Translations under genes and position numbers: made by a program
Assembly: GCF_022808645.1 (NCBI RefSeq)
Contig: NZ_JAKZKT010000031.1
Span: 1-53,727, forward strand
Origin: Bacillus litorisediminis
GTDB taxonomy: Bacteria; Bacillota; Bacilli; Bacillales; JC228
DNA length: 53,727 nt
Direction: 5' to 3'
The notes under the pieces: model-generated
What the model saw: the letters and a program-made list of their open reading frames with translations, nothing else
What the model was told of the DNA's origin: nothing
Databases searched by the model: none
Shown: positions 24,386 to 33,084 of the stretch, piece by piece
Layout: every line of letters starts with the position of its first letter
Position numbering within the stretch: position 1 is the first letter of the stretch

Positions 24386-25219
24386 ATGTTTAAAAAACTA
24401 TTACAACTAGTTTTGGTGATGAGTATAGTATTCAGTGGAATGTTTGCGTATTCGACATTAGCTTCTAACAATGGTAACAATTCTTGGGATCGTAAACCAG
24501 ACAAGAAATTTGATTCCCGGCTGGAAAAAATACTCGATCAAGGCTTCATCCGTGTCGGCACGACAGGAGACTATAAACCCTTTACCTACTATAATCCCGA
24601 AACACAACAATATGAAGGGTATGATATAGAAGCAGCAAAACTATTAGCCAATGAATTAGGGGTAGAGGTGAAATTTGTTAAAACGAGCTGGCCAACTTTA
24701 ATGGAAGATTTACTTGCAGATAAATTCGATATTGCCATGGGCGGAATTACGAGGAGAATGAGCAGACAGGTTCAAGCTCAATTTTCAGATGGATATATTC
24801 CTTTTGGAAAATCACCTCTCATCCGTGCGGAGGATAAAGATAGATTTACGAGTTTAGAAGATATTGATCAGCCTGATGTAAAAATTGGGGTAAACCCAGG
24901 CGGTACCAATGAAGAATTTGTAAGGGAAAATATTAAAAACGCACAAATCATTGTTTATCAAAACAATCTCGAAATCCCAGAAAAAGTGGCAAGCGGTGAA
25001 GTAGATGTCATGATCACGGATAGCATCGAGGCCATTGACTATGCAAAAAGCAATGAAAATCTTTATGCAGCATTAACTGACAATCCATGGGATAAAAGTC
25101 AATTTGGTTATTTAATGCAACACGGGGATGCCAAATTCACCAATACGATTAACTTCTGGATGGAAGAAATGGAGCTAAAAGGAGAATTCAGCAAACTAAG
25201 AGAAGAATGGATATATTAA
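24386..25219 (+). CDS. Secreted cyclohexadienyl dehydratase (PheC)-like / solute-binding family 3 protein
   Basis: A 277-residue exported protein with a signal peptide (about 1-26) and no lipobox cysteine. The body is a family 3 solute-binding fold that closely follows the pattern of Pseudomonas PheC as I recall it: RVGTTGDYKPFTYY, YEGYDIEAAKLLANELGV, TSWPTLMEDL, FDIAMGGIT, GVNPGGTNEEFVREN and MITDSIEA. PheC converts prephenate or arogenate to phenylpyruvate or phenylalanine. The NPGGTNE glutamate corresponds to the proposed catalytic acid. No ABC permease or ATPase gene is nearby, which favours an enzyme over a transporter subunit. The alternative is an orphan binding protein. The start follows GGAAGGAAG. 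Confidence 0.72.
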   Translation: MFKKLLQLVLVMSIVFSGMFAYSTLASNNGNNSWDRKPDKKFDSRLEKILDQGFIRVGTTGDYKPFTYYNPETQQYEGYDIEAAKLLANELGVEVKFVKTSWPTLMEDLLADKFDIAMGGITRRMSRQVQAQFSDGYIPFGKSPLIRAEDKDRFTSLEDIDQPDVKIGVNPGGTNEEFVRENIKNAQIIVYQNNLEIPEKVASGEVDVMITDSIEAIDYAKSNENLYAALTDNPWDKSQFGYLMQHGDAKFTNTINFWMEEMELKGEFSKLREEWIY

Positions 25220-25399
25220 GGAAACAAGAATTCTAATAGCCTGATTCTTATTTTATTAAGCAATAACGTACTGATTTCTTGCATGTAAATGATGCAGGTT
25301 TTGGCAGGTATGTTTATTAAACAGTTTGAGACATTACTCATTGCAATACTATAAAAGGTTTTACCAATATAAATTGGATACATAGGATGTGATTTGTTT

Positions 25400-26077
25400 T
25401 TGAAAAAATGGTTGCTCCCCCTGCTTATCGGATTAATGGCTGTTCTATACATATTCATCATTCCTAAGGAGCCATTAGCTTTAGCAATTGTCTTTAAGTT
25501 GATTCCGATGGCCTTAATTATTGTCTATGCATTCCGCAAGTTGCCCGCTAACCCTGTGCCAGCCCTGCGTCTAATTATTATTGGCCTTTTTTTCTGCATG
25601 CTCGGCGACGGGTTCATTGCCGTGTCATTTGTTGCTGGGCTCGGTGCCTTCCTAGTCGGACATCTATTTTATTTGACCGGTTTCTTGAAAATGTCCCTTA
25701 TAAACAAGGTGCGCCTAGCCGCTATATTGCCGATTGCTTTGTATTCCTTCTTCATTGGCCGACAACTGATTGCCTCCTTGTTGACTGAAGGAAACGAACC
25801 GCTGGTTATTCCGGTTGTTGCCTATATTTTGGTCATTTCCCTAATGGCCTTATCAGCCATCCTGACCGGAAATATATGGGCCACTATCGGAAGCATTTTG
25901 TTTGTTATCTCTGACTCAATCCTGTCATGGAATATGTTTGTTTCAGGCATCGCTTATTCAGATGTCTTTATCATGACAACCTACTACTCCGCGCAATTTC
26001 TAATCGCGAGCAGTCTCTCCTCAATCGGGAACACTGCCAGACATGCCGGGGGAAAAAGCATAGCAAATCCGATATAA
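25400..26077 (+). CDS. YhhN/TMEM86-family membrane protein (lysoplasmalogenase-like)
   Basis: A 225-residue protein with about eight membrane segments and the YhhN-type motifs: FKLIPMALIIVYAF, FFCMLGDGFIA, GAFLVGHLFYLTG, SILFVISDSILSWNMF and TTYYSAQFLIASS. Characterised members hydrolyse the vinyl ether bond of lysoplasmalogen; the bacterial substrate here is unknown. The start is TTG at 25400, preceded by AGGATGTGA; TTG at 25394 is an alternative. It stands alone. Confidence 0.75.
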   Translation: MKKWLLPLLIGLMAVLYIFIIPKEPLALAIVFKLIPMALIIVYAFRKLPANPVPALRLIIIGLFFCMLGDGFIAVSFVAGLGAFLVGHLFYLTGFLKMSLINKVRLAAILPIALYSFFIGRQLIASLLTEGNEPLVIPVVAYILVISLMALSAILTGNIWATIGSILFVISDSILSWNMFVSGIAYSDVFIMTTYYSAQFLIASSLSSIGNTARHAGGKSIANPI

Positions 26078-26166
26078 AAACAACATCCTAAAAATAATAG
26101 GTACCCGTGCATTCAATAAATGAAGGATGAGAAGGAAAAGTATTGAAGTTTACGAAAATAACATAA

Positions 26167-26212
26167 CTAAAAAAGACTTTCTTCAAAAATAAAGAAGAGA
26201 GTCTTTTTTAGT
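26167..26212. terminator. Bidirectional terminator between convergent genes
   Basis: AAAAAAGACTTTCTTC pairs with GAAGAGAGTCTTTTTT, with A and T runs on both sides, between the YhhN gene and the MerR gene. Confidence 0.75.
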
Positions 26213-26244
26213 CTTTTCTTATTCAATAATAATCCGGTTTGGAA

Positions 26245-26273
26245 TGACACAAGAGAACCGTCCCTCTGTTTCA
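26245..26273. repeat. Solo REP-like unit overlapping the MerR stop codon
   Basis: TGACACAAGAGAACCGTCCC then TCTGTTTCA. The final TCA (26271-26273) is the stop codon TGA of the minus-strand MerR gene, so the repeat supplies the stop. Confidence 0.85.
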
Positions 26274-27032
26274 CTTCACCAATGGTATTAAATAATCAAA
26301 GGTATCTGCATGTATGTTGGAGTACCTCTGGATTTTGTCACCTGCGGGCTGGAAGCCGTAGCGGATGATTATCTGGATGTAGGAAAAGCAAAGGAATGCG
26401 TTGTCTGCCCGGCAATCTTGCAGGATCGCAAATAGAGTTGGCGGAATTCGTTCATTTCGTAAACTATCATTTTCGCTTAAGTGAAAGCTGCCTTCCAGCT
26501 CAAACCCCAGCTCTGCGATGATCTTATTCCCGCTAATCCTTTCGTTTTTGAGATAGGCCTGTTCCGAACACGGAACACCTTGTTTTTCTAAAAGGCTTTT
26601 CGCATATTTAAAATGTTCCTTAAAAGGATGCGGGCTCCTGTCTGCTTCAACCGTCTGCCAAATGAAACTCTTTTCTTTCTCCCACTTTGAGAGTAAAAGA
26701 GTTTGAGCGTTTTCTGCCTGGATGCCTCCTACATATTTTCTTGCAGCCAGGAGGACTTCCATTTTTTTGTCCAAATCCTTTTTCCATCTTTCGAGCATCG
26801 TTTTTTTCTCGTGCTCATCCGCTTCTGTATAGTGCTTGATATCCTCGATCGAGATATCGGCTTGTCTAAGAGAATCAATCATTTTGGCCAAATGAATTTG
26901 ATCGGCCGAATAGGCCCTGTAGCCATTTTCCAAACGGGTGGATGGCATAAGCAGCCCTTTTTTATCGTAAAATCGAAGCTTGCTGGGAGGCAGTCCTGTC
27001 TTTTTGGAAAATTCCTGTATCGTAAAAAGCAT
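26271..27032 (-). CDS. MerR-family transcription regulator
   Basis: The 253-residue protein has a MerR HTH at residues 1-70 (LFTIQEFSKKTGLPPSKLRFYDKKGLL, then RLENGYRAYSADQIHLAKMI), a dimerisation helix (about 80-125) and a C-terminal effector domain of the GyrI-like kind (about 150-250) that probably binds a small molecule. It is 23 bp after a VOC-family gene and transcribed with it. The operon promoter has a 19-bp spacer with an inverted repeat, the typical site for this family, so autoregulation is likely. The start follows a GGGGGAGGA site. The stop lies in a solo REP unit. Confidence 0.85.
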   Translation of the reverse strand: MLFTIQEFSKKTGLPPSKLRFYDKKGLLMPSTRLENGYRAYSADQIHLAKMIDSLRQADISIEDIKHYTEADEHEKKTMLERWKKDLDKKMEVLLAARKYVGGIQAENAQTLLLSKWEKEKSFIWQTVEADRSPHPFKEHFKYAKSLLEKQGVPCSEQAYLKNERISGNKIIAELGFELEGSFHLSENDSLRNERIPPTLFAILQDCRADNAFLCFSYIQIIIRYGFQPAGDKIQRYSNIHADTFDYLIPLVK

Positions 27033-27055
27033 ATGTCCTCCCCCTGTCCTTTCTT

Positions 27056-27880
27056 TTAATTGGCTATGTAAGACCAGACATTAATACGGTTATTATCCGG
27101 ATCGTAAATGTGGAACCCGCCCCAGCCATTGATCGGGTCTCCGGCAATTTCTGAAGGCTTAATCCCATTTTTAATCAGCGTATTGTACTCTGTAAAGAAA
27201 ACGTCCGGGCGGATATCATAATAGGCCCTTGCTTTATTATCATTCGGTTTTTCCACAGTGTCCGCACTCTGCAGCAGCCAAATGTTATCCCAGAATTGTT
27301 GACCAAGTACATTCCGGTCATAGGCATCTTCTGTCTGCATATGGGCAAATCCTTTTTCTTGATTCACCTCTACCACTTCAAACCCAAGATTCTTGGCATA
27401 CCACTCGGCCGAAGCCTTTGGATCTTTGACATGGATAATGGTATTCACACTTCCAAAGCCAAGAACCCCAGAGGGAGGATATTCGTTGTAATCATCCTGT
27501 CTCGGCTCCTCTGCGATTGTTAACTTCGTATTGTCAAAGGCAAGAATGTCACAATATCGTTGACCATTCGGCAGCACTTTGATCTCAGTAGATTTTACCT
27601 GTTTGTCTCGCAGGTAGCTGAGCGTTTGATCCAGATCATACGTAACAAAAACGAGCTTCACGTTCCCTTCTGTTTCCGGCGACTGTAAGTGATCATACTC
27701 CCCTTCAAATGACTTGATTGTGACCATCCCCGATCTTGGAAGCTTCATAAACGCCTTTCTGCCAACCCAGGAAGTGATTTTATCGACACACTCCCATCCT
27801 AAAATCTCCTGATACCATTCAACCCCTTCATCAAACTTGTCGGGATCCACCATGATAAATCCTCCATCCCACCGATACAT
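27056..27880 (-). CDS. Two-domain VOC (glyoxalase/bleomycin-resistance-like) protein
   Basis: The 274-residue protein has two VOC modules. The first covers about 8-125 (FDEGVEWYQEILGWECVDK), the second about 138-272 (DPKASAEWYAKNLGFEVVEVN, ending WGGFHIYDPDNNRINVW). The HxxDPxxNxx-type metal ligand pattern is partly present at the end of domain 2. It may bind or degrade a compound sensed by the MerR protein encoded downstream. Substrate unknown. The start follows AGGAGTTG. Confidence 0.83.
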   Translation of the reverse strand: MYRWDGGFIMVDPDKFDEGVEWYQEILGWECVDKITSWVGRKAFMKLPRSGMVTIKSFEGEYDHLQSPETEGNVKLVFVTYDLDQTLSYLRDKQVKSTEIKVLPNGQRYCDILAFDNTKLTIAEEPRQDDYNEYPPSGVLGFGSVNTIIHVKDPKASAEWYAKNLGFEVVEVNQEKGFAHMQTEDAYDRNVLGQQFWDNIWLLQSADTVEKPNDNKARAYYDIRPDVFFTEYNTLIKNGIKPSEIAGDPINGWGGFHIYDPDNNRINVWSYIAN

Positions 27881-27913
27881 TTGAACAACTCCTTTTATGA
27901 TATTTACATATTC

Positions 27914-27944
27914 AGCATAAAGGTTAAACCAAGTTTAATGTCAA
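27914..27944 (-). promoter_or_regulatory. MerR-type promoter with 19-bp spacer
   Basis: On the minus strand, -35 TTGACA (27944-27939) and -10 TATGCT (27919-27914) are 19 bp apart, and the spacer holds TTAAAC-TTG-GTTTAA, an inverted repeat with six-base arms. This over-long spacer with a dyad is the classic MerR activator site. It serves the VOC-merR operon, starting about 35 bp before the VOC gene. Confidence 0.85.
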
Positions 27945-28397
27945 TTGGTTTTGAAAAGTTTTTTGAGCATTCTAAAAAAATTGTTCATCATTCATAGTAA
28001 TCTTACGAAATGTGCTGTGTGGGGAGTGATCCCCACTCATCTTAAAAAACAGGAAATTAATAATACTCACCAAGTGTTGTAGATAGAATTTTATAGTTTT
28101 AGAGATTTAAGTAATAGAGGGACTTCTCCTTGGTTTCAGCCTTCATTCTGAAACACAAGAACCGTCCCTCTGTTTCTTTTAAAATATTGTAAAAATAACT
28201 AGGTAAAACGACCTTGAAATATTTACATACATGCATGCTTATCTAAGACGTTGATCATATTTTTGGCGCCTAACCCCTTGATTTGACGGGCTTTTTTGTC
28301 CTTAAAATAATCTTATAAAAGAGAATGCTCTTTTTTTATATAACGTTTACTTTCACTCATTATACTTACCCTGTAATCAAAAAACTAGGAGGGAAGT
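27945..28397. other. Intergenic stretch with one solo REP unit
   Basis: A/T-rich; apart from the solo REP unit at 28149-28176 and a TATACT block at 28361-28366 that may be the -10 of the next gene, I see no gene or RNA. Confidence 0.5.
28149..28176. repeat. Solo REP-like unit
   Basis: TGAAACACAAGAACCGTCCC then TCTGTTTC, intergenic. Confidence 0.85.
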
Positions 28398-29303
28398 ATG
28401 TTGAGAAAACTATCAAATTCTTTTTTATTGGCTGCCTTGGTACTGATGATGGTATTTTCAGGTGTCGCAAATGTTCTGGCTTCTGAAAAGTCTGGACAAG
28501 CATCCGAAACAAATTTAAAGGTGATGACGTTTAATTTAAGGTACGAAAATAACTCTGATCCATCCCCTCATACATGGGCGGAAAGAGTCCCTACAATTAA
28601 AAAGCTGATTCGAATGGAGCAGCCAGATATCATTGGAACTCAAGAGGTTCTATATGGACAACTCCAGGATTTAGAAGAAGCTTTACCTGGCTACGCTTGG
28701 ATTGGATTAGGCCGGGAAGGTGGAAATAGAGGCGAATATTCTGCGATTTTTTATAATGAAACCCGTTTTACTCCATTAGAATATGACCATTTTTGGCTTT
28801 CCGATACGCCAGAGGTCATTGGCTCCAAAACGTGGGGAAATAACATTCCAAGAATGGTAACATGGGCTAAATTTGTAGATAATCAAAGCAATCAGCAATT
28901 CTATGCCGTCAATACTCATTTTGATCATCAATCTGCCGAAGCACGAGAAAAGAGTGCAGCATTAATTGTAGAAAAAATAAAAGACTTTGACCCTGAACTA
29001 CCCATTATCTTAACAGGAGATTTTAATACCAGCCCTGACAGCCTGCCACACCAAACCTTAACTAGCGATGGTGCATTTGTTGATTTATGGGATTCAGCGG
29101 AAACGAGAGTGAATGAGGAGCTTGGAACTTTCAACGGGTTCCATGATCCAACAGGCGGCGGACCAGACAGACGAATTGACTGGATTCTGGCAAAAGGCAA
29201 TGTGACAGCAGAAACGATTGAAATTAACAACTACCAAAAAAATGGACAGTTCCCAAGCGATCATTATCCTGTCATTGCCGATATCACAATACGCAATGAA
29301 TAA
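28398..29303 (+). CDS. Secreted endonuclease/exonuclease/phosphatase-family protein
   Basis: The 301-residue protein has a signal peptide (about 1-29, ending VLASE) and an EEP fold: MTFNLRYENN, QPDIIGTQEV (metal Glu), INTHFDH-type NTHFDHQS, ILTGDFNTSPDS, DRRIDWIL and SDHYPVIADI with the catalytic His. Family members cut nucleic acids, phosphoinositides or sphingomyelin; the short length and pattern resemble the secreted hydrolases of unknown substrate. The start follows TAGGAGGGAAG. A strong terminator follows. Confidence 0.87.
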   Translation: MLRKLSNSFLLAALVLMMVFSGVANVLASEKSGQASETNLKVMTFNLRYENNSDPSPHTWAERVPTIKKLIRMEQPDIIGTQEVLYGQLQDLEEALPGYAWIGLGREGGNRGEYSAIFYNETRFTPLEYDHFWLSDTPEVIGSKTWGNNIPRMVTWAKFVDNQSNQQFYAVNTHFDHQSAEAREKSAALIVEKIKDFDPELPIILTGDFNTSPDSLPHQTLTSDGAFVDLWDSAETRVNEELGTFNGFHDPTGGGPDRRIDWILAKGNVTAETIEINNYQKNGQFPSDHYPVIADITIRNE

Positions 29304-29311
29304 ACGGACAG

Positions 29312-29356
29312 AAAAAGAAAAGTCTTAGCCTGAGCGGGCTAAGACTTTTCTTTTTA
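29312..29356 (+). terminator. Rho-independent terminator of the EEP gene
   Basis: GAAAAGTCTTAGCC pairs with GGGCTAAGACTTTTC around a five-base loop, followed by TTTTT. Confidence 0.9.
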
Positions 29357-29833
29357 ACAAACAAAGGCCTTGCAGAATGTTAGTAAGATAACTTTTTACT
29401 CCGTTGAGTGGTCAGCTACTAATAGGATAACTGGATGTTTTGGTTCCAGTCTATGGTATTCACTTTAAAGACATTTTCTATATTTGCCTCCAAATTCACT
29501 AAGCCTGCAGTGGACTATGCAAGTGATAAATCGATTTGCTTAACGATGGAGAAGAGCTAATTAAACTCTACAAAAAGCTACAAGTGGTCATCTTTCAAAA
29601 AATTTCTAGGAAAATTCATCTTTTGAAAAAAGAATAGTCGACTAAGATCTTGATTTGTATAACACAGTAAATTTGGTACATATTTAGCTAATTGTCTAGA
29701 AGACGGGATAAATTGGTGTATGTATAAAAGAAAAAGATTAAAAAGAGACTTCTTTGACTAAAAACCTATTAACCATTTCGGGCGGAAACTTAAAAAGTGC
29801 CTATGTGTACCCGTGTAAAAAGCCCCACACTTA
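29357..29833. other. Intergenic stretch without recognisable features
   Basis: About 475 bp of A/T-rich sequence. I find no convincing reading frame, repeat unit or hairpin in it. Confidence 0.5.
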
Positions 29834-29867
29834 AAAAGGACAAGGTCAAATTCAGCCTTATCCTTTA
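29834..29867 (-). terminator. Terminator of the CoA-transferase/ThDP catabolic operon
   Basis: On the minus strand, AAAGGATAAGG pairs with CCTTGTCCTTT, followed by TTTAAG, about 20 bp after the MaoC stop. Confidence 0.75.
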
Positions 29868-29886
29868 AATGTGATTACATTAATAA

Positions 29887-30831
29887 TTACTTTCCCACAA
29901 ATGCATGAGCCCAGCCTATTATCGTCATTTCTCCTTGCTCATTTTCAATCCAAATATGAAGGTGTAACTTTGTTTTTCCATCTTCAACTGTCTTATCTTT
30001 GACTACCCCTCTTACTGTTATTACTTCATCCACAAGGACAGGTCGAATCATTTTGATTTTTTCCCAGCCACTTGTAAACCAGGATGTACCAAAGAAGTTG
30101 GTCAGGAATTCTGTTGCGTACCCTACCTGTTGCTGTCCTTGAACAACAGGTTTATCAAATCCTGCAATCTTTGCTTTGTTAATATTGTTATGAATATTTT
30201 CGAAATACTTACCAATCCATGAATACACCGCGGATTGTTCAGCCGAAGTGTGCTTAACTAGAGGAGCAATCGGTGTTCCAATCGCAATATCTTCTGTTGC
30301 TTTTTTAGCTGCTGGGATTGATTTATCGTATTCTCCTGTGACCACGTCACCTTCTACGTTTGCTGTTCTTTTCGCTGCGACAGAGCCACCATGGATCCTC
30401 ATAATTTCAATCCCTCTATGCTTTACAAGTACTCTGCCATCTTCACCCCGTGCTTCAGCTTCCATCACAACATAGCCTTTGTTTCGCTTTTCATATTTAT
30501 CTACATAGACTCCTTCTAAAGTAACCGTCTCACCGGCATAGACAGGGCTATGAAACCATAATTCTTCTTGTGTATGAAGCCCAACAATTGTATTAGGATT
30601 GTATTTAGTTAAAAATAAAGATAGTAAGTCATTCGCTAGAATTGAAGAATGAGCTATTCTTTTTCCAAATGGATTATCTTCAGTGAAATACCACGGGTTA
30701 TAATCATCCTGAGTAAAGGCATACGTCTTTATTTTATGATCATCGACTGGATAGGATAAAGGCCCAAATTTTTCAGGGATTTCGACTAATTCAAATAAAC
30801 CTTCTTTTTCTCCAATTGTTTTAAAATGCAT
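29887..30831 (-). CDS. Double hot-dog MaoC-family hydratase/dehydratase-like protein
   Basis: A 314-residue protein with two hot-dog domains. The N-terminal one (about 10-150) has the MaoC-type active block in YAFTQDDYNPWYFTEDNPFG with a following IAHSSILAN. The C-terminal one (about 175-310) contains FENIHNNI and PVVQGQQQVGYATEFLTNFF. Relatives hydrate enoyl-CoA or dehydrate beta-hydroxyacyl-CoA esters. It is the last gene of the operon, 38 bp after the aldehyde dehydrogenase, and probably acts on a CoA ester made by the operon's CoA transferase. Confidence 0.82.
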   Translation of the reverse strand: MHFKTIGEKEGLFELVEIPEKFGPLSYPVDDHKIKTYAFTQDDYNPWYFTEDNPFGKRIAHSSILANDLLSLFLTKYNPNTIVGLHTQEELWFHSPVYAGETVTLEGVYVDKYEKRNKGYVVMEAEARGEDGRVLVKHRGIEIMRIHGGSVAAKRTANVEGDVVTGEYDKSIPAAKKATEDIAIGTPIAPLVKHTSAEQSAVYSWIGKYFENIHNNINKAKIAGFDKPVVQGQQQVGYATEFLTNFFGTSWFTSGWEKIKMIRPVLVDEVITVRGVVKDKTVEDGKTKLHLHIWIENEQGEMTIIGWAHAFVGK

Positions 30832-30869
30832 GAAGCACCCTCCTTAGCTAATAAACATACAAATTAAAT

Positions 30870-32291
30870 TTATAGTTTAAATGAAATGTACTGAGTTTCT
30901 AGGAATTCTTCAATTCCCTGATAGCCACCTTCTCGACCCAGTCCGCTTTCCTTCATCCCCCCAAACGGCGCCTGCACAACAGATGGAAGTGGATCATTAA
31001 CACCAACAATTCCGAATTCTAAAGCTTCACTTAATCGGAAAGCTTGATCAATTTTTGTAGTGAAAATATAGGCTGCCAACCCATAGTTCGAATCATTCGC
31101 ACGCGTAATGACTTCCTCTACTGTTTCAAAGGTTGTAATAGGGGCTACAGGTCCAAAGGTTTCTTCGTTCATACATAACATCTCATCTGTAACATTTTTC
31201 AGAATGACTGGTTTAATAAATCTTCCGTTCTCTGACTTGCTTGGTATATCCCCTATAAGGGTGGCGCCTTTATCTGTAGCATCTTTAATGTGATTTAACA
31301 CTTTTTCAACTGCACTATCATTGATTAAAGGTCCGATATCGACTCCATCCTCTAGTCCATTTCCTACAACCAATGATGCAGCTGCTTTTTCAAACCTACC
31401 TGTAAATTCATCGACAATTCCTGATTGGACATATATCCGATTAGGACAGACACAGGTTTGCCCACCATTCCTGAACTTAGCCTTAATGATTGAATCCACA
31501 GCATGATCGATATCTGCATCATTTAGTACAATATAAGGCGCATGGCCTCCAAGCTCTAAGGAAACTTTTTTTACAGTATCAGCTGATTTATTCATTAGGT
31601 ATTTTCCGACTTTGGTTGACCCAGTGAATGTAATTTTGCGTACTCTATGGTCGGAAAGCCATGTCTCACCAATTTCACTTGGATTTCCAGTTACAATATT
31701 GATAACCCCTTTTGGCATTCCAGCTTTTTCTGCTAATTCAGCTAAATAATAGGCAGTTAGCGGTGTGAACTCAGAAGGTTTAATAACAACGGTACAACCA
31801 GCTGCAAGTGCTGGGCCAACTTTCCTGGTAATCATGGCTGCAGGAAAATTCCAAGGAGTAATCGCAGCCACTACTCCAACTGGTTGTTTCCGAACGAAAA
31901 TCCGTTTGTCTTTCTGAAGAGGCGGGACGATATCTCCATAAATTCTTTTTGCCTCTTCTGCATACCAAAGAATAAAGGAGTTTGCGTAATCAATTTCGCC
32001 AATTGCCTCTTTCAATGGCTTTCCTTGTTCTAATGTTAAGGTTTTGGCAAGCTGAACCTTTTCATTTTCAATCGCTTCATACCAGCTTTTGAGATGGACA
32101 CTTCTTTCAAAGGCAGTCTTAGAAGACCATTCGGGGTAGGCTGCTGCAGCTGCATCTACTGCAGCCTTGGCATCATCTCCTGTTCCAAAGGAAACCTTTC
32201 CTACCACTACATCATTGGCTGGGTTCATTACAGTAATGGATTCTTTTGTTACCTTCCATTCCCCATTAATAAAAAGACCATAGGATTTCAT
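30870..32291 (-). CDS. NAD(P)-dependent (succinate-)semialdehyde dehydrogenase
   Basis: A 473-residue aldehyde dehydrogenase. It shows ITPWNFPAAMITRKVGPALAAG, the GSTKVGK dinucleotide loop, LELGGHAP with the general base Glu, and NGGQTCVCPNR with the nucleophilic Cys. The pattern is that of the succinate-semialdehyde dehydrogenase group (GabD-like), which also contains enzymes for glycolaldehyde, malonic semialdehyde and sulfolactaldehyde. In this operon it probably oxidises the aldehyde released by the ThDP enzyme. The start follows GGAGAG. Confidence 0.9.
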   Translation of the reverse strand: MKSYGLFINGEWKVTKESITVMNPANDVVVGKVSFGTGDDAKAAVDAAAAAYPEWSSKTAFERSVHLKSWYEAIENEKVQLAKTLTLEQGKPLKEAIGEIDYANSFILWYAEEAKRIYGDIVPPLQKDKRIFVRKQPVGVVAAITPWNFPAAMITRKVGPALAAGCTVVIKPSEFTPLTAYYLAELAEKAGMPKGVINIVTGNPSEIGETWLSDHRVRKITFTGSTKVGKYLMNKSADTVKKVSLELGGHAPYIVLNDADIDHAVDSIIKAKFRNGGQTCVCPNRIYVQSGIVDEFTGRFEKAAASLVVGNGLEDGVDIGPLINDSAVEKVLNHIKDATDKGATLIGDIPSKSENGRFIKPVILKNVTDEMLCMNEETFGPVAPITTFETVEEVITRANDSNYGLAAYIFTTKIDQAFRLSEALEFGIVGVNDPLPSVVQAPFGGMKESGLGREGGYQGIEEFLETQYISFKL

Positions 32292-32307
32292 GCACTAACT
32301 CTCCTTC

Positions 32308-33084
32308 CTACTTGTTAATATAAATACGATTGGGATCTAATGTTCGAATGATAGATAGCACCTCGGGACTTGGGCCTTCTGTAGTAGGAATAGGATCCGG
32401 TATATAAGAGAATTCAAAACTAGTTTCTGATAGCATGTGTTCCAGGGTGACTCCTTCATGAAGTGATTCGACATTCATTCTTTTAGAAATCGGGTCAAAA
32501 CCAAAAACACCAAGGTCTGTAATTACTTTTTCTGGACCCTTTCCAGGTAAACCGTATTTTTCACGGTCGTTCCCACCCTTGATAAAGCCCGGAGTAGTTA
32601 AATAATGAAGATTTTCGACAAACTTTCTTTTTTGATGTTTGACAATAATAACGGTACGCTGAGCCATAGAAGCTATATCATTCGCTCCACCACTTCCCGG
32701 CAATCTCACTTTAGGATTGTCATAGTCTCCAATAACGGTAGAATTGATATTCCCGTAGGGATCAATTTCGGCAGCACCCAAGAAACCTAGAGTGATGATA
32801 CCTCTCTGTAATAAACTGAGAGAATCAAATAGACTGCTTGTTTTAACAGCTTGGTTGACTAGAGGGAAATCACCCACTCCAAATGGAATATGTCCCGCTT
32901 TCGCATCCATGACCCCTGATTCAAACACGAGCACACTATTTGGAGCATGAGTTTGTTTCGCCAAATAGGCCGCCATCATCGGAAGCCCCGTTCCTACTAA
33001 CGCTACATCTCCGTCCTTAAAAAGTTTAGAGGCTGCATAAACCATCATTTCGTCAGTGGTTATTTTTTGCGAATGAGTTAACAC
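32308..33084 (-). CDS. CoA transferase subunit B (glutaconate-CoA-transferase/IpdB-like)
   Basis: A 258-residue class I CoA-transferase B subunit. VFESGVMDAKAG (about 49-60) carries the likely catalytic glutamate; GFLGAAEIDPYGN and LPGSGGANDIAS are conserved family blocks. The GTG start at 33084 overlaps the subunit A stop by seven bases and lies behind GAGGGGGG, so translation is coupled. This is the only B subunit in the window although two A subunits are present. IpdAB-type C-C hydrolases share the fold, so hydrolysis rather than CoA transfer is an alternative. Confidence 0.87.
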   Translation of the reverse strand: MLTHSQKITTDEMMVYAASKLFKDGDVALVGTGLPMMAAYLAKQTHAPNSVLVFESGVMDAKAGHIPFGVGDFPLVNQAVKTSSLFDSLSLLQRGIITLGFLGAAEIDPYGNINSTVIGDYDNPKVRLPGSGGANDIASMAQRTVIIVKHQKRKFVENLHYLTTPGFIKGGNDREKYGLPGKGPEKVITDLGVFGFDPISKRMNVESLHEGVTLEHMLSETSFEFSYIPDPIPTTEGPSPEVLSIIRTLDPNRIYINK

